A stretch of 9,502 nt of DNA, taken from JAQCEJ01 sp040881995 (lineage in GTDB: Bacteria > Planctomycetota > Planctomycetia > Planctomycetales > Planctomycetaceae). How positions within the stretch are numbered: position 1 is the first letter of the stretch; every line of letters begins with the position of its first letter. A program made the translations under genes and the position numbers. Of this stretch, positions 6,690 to 9,502 are shown in pieces. The notes beneath the pieces are model-generated. The model worked only from the letters and a program-made list of their open reading frames with translations. It had not been told where the DNA came from and made no database searches. Location: positions 1 to 9,502 of the forward strand of contig JBBECD010000266.1 of the NCBI GenBank assembly GCA_040881995.1, in the 5' to 3' direction.

Positions 6690-7739
6690 TCAATCGATCA
6701 TTTCCACGCCGCCGACACCCAAGACGATTTCGCCGATCACCTGCGAATCGCGCAGCACGGCTTGAATCGCATCGACCGTGTCCGCCGCGACGACCAGTAC
6801 CATTCCCACGCCGAGGTTGAAGACGTGTTCCATCTCGGCGTCGTCGATGTTGCCGCACGACTGCACCCAGGGGAACACGGGAGGAACCGTCCAGCTTCCA
6901 CGGCGGACGATCGCTTTCGCCATCTTCGGAATAATGCGTTCCAGATTGCCGGCCAGTCCGCCGCCGGTGATGTGGGCGATCCCATGCACCGCCGGCCAAA
7001 GTGATGCGTTCTTGCGGATCGACGTCACGGCGTCGACATAAATCTGCGTCGGCGTCAACAGAATCTCGGCGACGGTTTGCTCAAATTCGGGAATCGTCTG
7101 ATCGATACTCAGCCCGGCGATGTCGAACACCGCTCGCCGCACGAGACTGAACCCGTTCGAATGCAATCCGCTCGAAGGGAGTCCGAGCACGACGTCCCCC
7201 GGCTTGATCGCCTCGCCGGTGACCATTTGCGTCCGTTCGACGACACCGACCGAAAACCCGGCGAGATCGAAATCGCCCGGCTGATACAACCCCGGCATAA
7301 TCGCCGTCTCGCCCCCGAGTAACGCCGACCGAGCCTGCCGGCATCCCGCCGCCACGCCGTTGACGAGTTGTACGACCAGTTCGGGGTCGTCCTTCCCCAG
7401 CGCCAGATAATCGAGAAAAAACAACGGCTCGGCCCCGATGCAAAGGCAGTCGTTGACGCACATCGCCACCAGATCGATGCCGATGGTATCGAATGTTTTG
7501 GCCGCCGCCGCGACTTTGATTTTCGTCCCCACGCCGTCCGTCCCCGAGACAAGCACGGGGTCGTCGTAGCGGGATTGCCCATCCATCAGCCGAAACAGCC
7601 CCGCAAACCCGCCGGGAAGATCGATGACCCGCGGCGAGTGCGTTTTCTTCATGACGTCAGGCAATTTTTCCATCGCCTGATCGTACAATTCCAGATTGAC
7701 TCCCGCAGAAGCATAAGTCGCCGGGGCGTGTTTCGACAC
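6690..7739 (-). CDS. purM: Phosphoribosylformylglycinamidine cyclo-ligase (AIR synthetase)
   Basis: PurM catalyses the fifth step of de novo purine synthesis: ATP-dependent ring closure of FGAM to 5-aminoimidazole ribonucleotide in the cytosol. The 349-residue product matches the usual length of about 345. Conserved blocks are in order: SAGVNLELYD at 11-20, SGTDGVGTK at 65-73, VNDCLCIGAEPLFFLDYLA at 95-113, LLGGETAIMPG at 140-150, GLPSSGLHSNGFSLVR at 186-201 and AHITGGGLAGNLERI at 255-269. The GTG start at 7739 is supported by GAGG at 7745-7748, 5 bases upstream. One deviation: the widespread GGETAEMPG motif reads GGETAIMPG here (Ile147). The rest of the active-site signature is intact, so the enzyme is probably functional. 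No other purine gene is in the window; the downstream neighbour is an unrelated permease gene. Confidence 0.97.
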   Translation of the reverse strand: MSKHAPATYASAGVNLELYDQAMEKLPDVMKKTHSPRVIDLPGGFAGLFRLMDGQSRYDDPVLVSGTDGVGTKIKVAAAAKTFDTIGIDLVAMCVNDCLCIGAEPLFFLDYLALGKDDPELVVQLVNGVAAGCRQARSALLGGETAIMPGLYQPGDFDLAGFSVGVVERTQMVTGEAIKPGDVVLGLPSSGLHSNGFSLVRRAVFDIAGLSIDQTIPEFEQTVAEILLTPTQIYVDAVTSIRKNASLWPAVHGIAHITGGGLAGNLERIIPKMAKAIVRRGSWTVPPVFPWVQSCGNIDDAEMEHVFNLGVGMVLVVAADTVDAIQAVLRDSQVIGEIVLGVGGVEMID

Positions 7740-8253
7740 AATGACCTCGCGCTGAGTGTGCGTGCTGGTTTCCGTTCGTCACCGCACGTAACATAGCAGG
7801 CCGGCAAGCCGCAAGTCTACGGTGAGCCGCGACGCAACGCGGAGCGTTTTCCCCGCCGGAGCATTTGCGATTAAAGGGGTCAGGTCTCTTTTGTGGTTGA
7901 ATATTCCGGCGGAGTTGGCTGTGTGGAGCACTTCGTCGGCATCGTCAGCTTGTGTTACTCGTGGATTCTCATGTTGCCGCTCTTCGACGAACAGACAAAG
8001 AGACCCGCCCCCTTTTCTTTCCTCGAATTCCCGTAGACTCATGCAGCATCGTACTGACAATCAGGCACGCGAAACGTTCCCCAAGACTCATTGTCTTGTC
8101 GCAAGAAAACCCCGTGCAAAAGCTGCTCCCCGAAATGACAGTGACATGAAAATGGTCGAACGCCGGGAAAGTACCGGGGCACGCCAAGCCTTAGACCCGG
8201 CCACCCGCCCCTAGCGAAAGTGAATAAAAACGACGAAGTCCAAATTATAATCT
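7740..8253. other. Gene-free, repeat-rich region upstream of purM
   Basis: Overlapping short ORFs on both strands cover this 514-bp stretch, but none has a domain, a good ribosome binding site or plausible composition, so I annotate no gene. Structures seen: an inverted pair CCGCG/CGCGG with a 6-nt loop (7827-7842); CCGCCGGA at 7853-7860 matched by TCCGGCGG at 7905-7912; the 19-bp arms at 7873-8015 listed separately; and a hairpin CAAGAC-TCATT-GTCTTG at 8082-8098. A weak purM promoter is possible in the first 100 bp (a TATGTT-like -10 on the minus strand near 7792-7797), but without a strong -35. Past the GNAT stop, the minus strand has only a weak stem followed by TTTTT near 8225-8230. Confidence 0.5.
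7873..8015. mobile_element. Candidate MITE/REP-like element with 19-bp inverted arms
   Basis: AAAGGGGTCAGGTCTCTTT (7873-7891) and the reverse complement of 7997-8015 (AAAGGGGGCGGGTCTCTTT) match at 17 of 19 positions, enclosing about 105 bp. Short GGGG-containing palindromes of this general type accompany REP-associated tyrosine transposases (RAYTs) in many bacteria, but no transposase lies in the window and the family link is inference. The element may continue to about 8216, since the following sequence also lacks genes. No target-site duplication was identified. Confidence 0.45.
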
Positions 8254-8829
8254 TTACGCATCTACATCCGATTGGGCATCCTCCAAGCCGATGTGTAGAG
8301 ACATCAAGAAATGGTCGCCTCGCATGACCTCGCGTTCTTGAACAAAACCAAACCTTTCGTAGAGCTTGATCGCAAATTCATTGTCGCGATGAACATACAG
8401 GATCAGCAACGGTAGGGTGCTCTTACTCTTTTCAGTGAGCAACCATCGATAGGCTTCGTACACCAGATGACCGAGTATTTGATGCGAATACTTCGTGTGC
8501 GGTGCAGGCGGCTGCCTGTGAAAATGCCGATCGATTCCGAGCATGGGAATGATGACGAGATTTGAGAAGCCTCCCCCGGGTGGCGGCCATCGACGTCGTG
8601 TCATTCCCAAAGCGCCAAAACCGACCAGCACACCAGCGTCGTTGCGGTATAACCACACCCGCGTCCCGCGTCGTGCCATCGAATCGCGAACGTCGCTTCC
8701 CGTGATCCATTCGGTGGCTGCTCGTCCCCAGGAAAAGTCGTCTCCGCAATTGAAATGAATCAGCTCGGGGAAGTCGTCATCGGTGAACTCGTCAGCGTAA
8801 AGCTGATAGGGGTTGCCTTCCACAGTCAC
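8254..8829 (-). CDS. GNAT family N-acetyltransferase paired with an Xre regulator
   Basis: The 191-residue product shows a GNAT fold: RVWLYRNDAGVLVGFGALGM (57-76) fits beta strands 2-3, NLVIIPMLGID (90-100) strand 4, an alpha helix at 113-132, and LLILYVHRDNEFAIKLYERFGFV (141-163) the typical strand 5 and C-terminal motif for binding acetyl-CoA. The usual pyrophosphate loop (Q/R-x-x-G-x-G/A) after strand 4 is not recognisable; instead residues 101-115 read RHFHRQPPAPHTKYS, without glycine. The substrate is unknown: protein, tRNA or a small molecule. The GTG start at 8829 is preceded by AAGGA at 8838-8842, which overlaps the stop codon of the upstream HTH gene 12 bp away, so translation is probably coupled. 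The order regulator then GNAT recalls GNAT toxin-antitoxin modules, but this protein is somewhat longer than those toxins; an ordinary acetyltransferase with its own regulator is equally possible. Confidence 0.85.
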   Translation of the reverse strand: MTVEGNPYQLYADEFTDDDFPELIHFNCGDDFSWGRAATEWITGSDVRDSMARRGTRVWLYRNDAGVLVGFGALGMTRRRWPPPGGGFSNLVIIPMLGIDRHFHRQPPAPHTKYSHQILGHLVYEAYRWLLTEKSKSTLPLLILYVHRDNEFAIKLYERFGFVQEREVMRGDHFLMSLHIGLEDAQSDVDA

Positions 8830-8841
8830 GCTGCGCGTCCT

Positions 8842-9450
8842 TCACTTCTTGCGTTTCGGTAAGGGCGCGCCGCGCTCATTCGAGGGCGAACGTTTCAGAG
8901 CCCGGCGCATCGCTTCTGCCTCGCCTGCCGACAGCTTCTGATCCTCCTGCACGGCGGCGATGGTGTCGAGAATGTCGGCGGTCTCCAAGTCCGGCCACAA
9001 CTCCAACGGTTTCACACCCAATGCCTCGGCGAACTTAATAATCGTCGCGCGTTGCGGCCGACATCTTCGATTCAACATCTGAGATACTGCCGGTTGGGTG
9101 AGCCCCATTCGCGACGCCAACTGCGTCTGGGTAATGGCCTTGCCCTTCAAGATCTCGTCCACCTTGTGCCAGAATACCGACTCCTGCATATCAAGTCGCC
9201 CGGCGAATCGATCGAGGGCTGGGTTTTTCGCAATAGCTCCCTGTTCGCATTCTTCGATGTTCAAACCACGGCTGGCCGGATTTTCAAAATTGGCTAACAA
9301 CCGGTGAATTGTACGGCACGCCTGACGAGATTCATCGCTCAAATCGTCGCGTTCAATAATTCTGATCAATCGCCGCAGATTACTTCGCAGTTCAAGAGCA
9401 TTCTGCGAATTCAACGAACCAATATTTTCATTTTTAGTCTTTGTGGTCAT
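8842..9450 (-). CDS. Xre/Cro-type HTH DNA-binding protein
   Basis: This 202-residue protein has three parts. Residues 1-90 are a mostly helical, charged segment with no family I recognise (helix candidates at 16-35 and 38-56). Residues about 92-153 form an HTH_3 (Xre/Cro) domain: ITQTQLASRMGLTQPAVSQML (106-126) is a textbook helix-turn-helix, followed by RATIIKFAEALGVKPLELWP. The tail is helical and ends in a basic segment (LPKRKK). It probably binds DNA and regulates its own operon, as an antitoxin or repressor. The ATG at 9450 has GGA about 6 bases upstream and overlaps the end of a possible upstream frame as ATGA. At twice the size of common Xre antitoxins, it may have an extra interaction or sensing domain at the N-terminus. 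The start of the gene is more AT-rich than its surroundings, a weak hint of acquisition. Confidence 0.9.
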   Translation of the reverse strand: MTTKTKNENIGSLNSQNALELRSNLRRLIRIIERDDLSDESRQACRTIHRLLANFENPASRGLNIEECEQGAIAKNPALDRFAGRLDMQESVFWHKVDEILKGKAITQTQLASRMGLTQPAVSQMLNRRCRPQRATIIKFAEALGVKPLELWPDLETADILDTIAAVQEDQKLSAGEAEAMRRALKRSPSNERGAPLPKRKK

Positions 9451-9502
9451 GTTTCCAACGATTCGATGATTTGTTTACGAATCATGAGTATCTCTGCTGC
9501 AT
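9447..9502 (-). CDS. Possible 3' end of an upstream gene (partial)
   Basis: The minus-strand frame running in from the window edge stays open for 17 codons (AAEILMIRKQIIESLET) and ends in a TGA that shares ATGA with the start of the HTH gene. Such 4-bp overlaps are typical of translationally coupled genes, so an upstream partner is plausible; its product cannot be named from 17 residues. An open run this short can occur by chance, hence the low confidence. Confidence 0.4.
   Translation of the reverse strand, partial: AAEILMIRKQIIESLET

Noticed and set aside
7779..8060. Minus-strand 93-codon ORF between purM and the GNAT gene
   Set aside because: It crosses the inverted repeats, has no ribosome binding site or domain, and overlaps several equally long frames on both strands.
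7822..8214. Plus-strand 130-codon ORF in the same gap
   Set aside because: It has no domain, its composition looks like translated repeat sequence, and it spans the arms of the candidate mobile element.

Overview
The window looks like chromosomal DNA of a planctomycete. The main evidence is a tandem pair of genes for two protein types that are massively expanded in that phylum: a DUF1549/DUF1553 protein with a PSCyt1-type CxxCH motif, and a Tat-exported DUF1501 protein. High GC, frequent GTG starts and intergenic fold-back repeats fit this. Phylum placement is inference from gene content; no rRNA or tRNA is present to confirm it.

Layout. Positions 1-305 hold no convincing gene but contain nested inverted repeats and a small triplicated heptamer that runs into a stop codon. 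Positions 306-4842 (minus strand) are a two-gene unit: a large exported DUF1549/DUF1553 protein carrying a LamG-like domain inside its C-terminal region, followed by a DUF1501 protein. Positions 4843-5382 are a divergent intergenic region with a 14-bp inverted repeat, a strong hairpin, and a candidate promoter whose spacer holds a palindrome. It precedes a small two-helix membrane protein with a highly acidic tail (5383-5811, plus strand). That gene converges, with a 2-bp gap, on an ABC-2 type permease (5814-6635, minus). The permease lies downstream of purM (6690-7739, minus), a purine biosynthesis gene. Positions 7740-8253 are gene-free and repeat-rich, including a pair of 19-bp inverted arms that look like a small non-autonomous element. 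The right end (8254-9502, minus) is a compact operon: the last 17 codons of a possible upstream gene overlapping by ATGA a 202-residue Xre-family HTH protein, followed 12 bp later by a GNAT acetyltransferase.

How the genes fit together. The DUF1553/DUF1501 pair probably acts together in the cell envelope or periplasm; its biochemical role is not established. purM is a housekeeping gene. The permease needs an ATPase partner that is not in this window. The Xre-GNAT pair is the most interesting accessory module: its layout resembles a regulator/effector or toxin-antitoxin operon, but both proteins are larger than typical, and the acetyltransferase lacks a recognisable glycine-rich acetyl-CoA loop. 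Nothing here proves a new system; that module and the repeat elements are the best leads.
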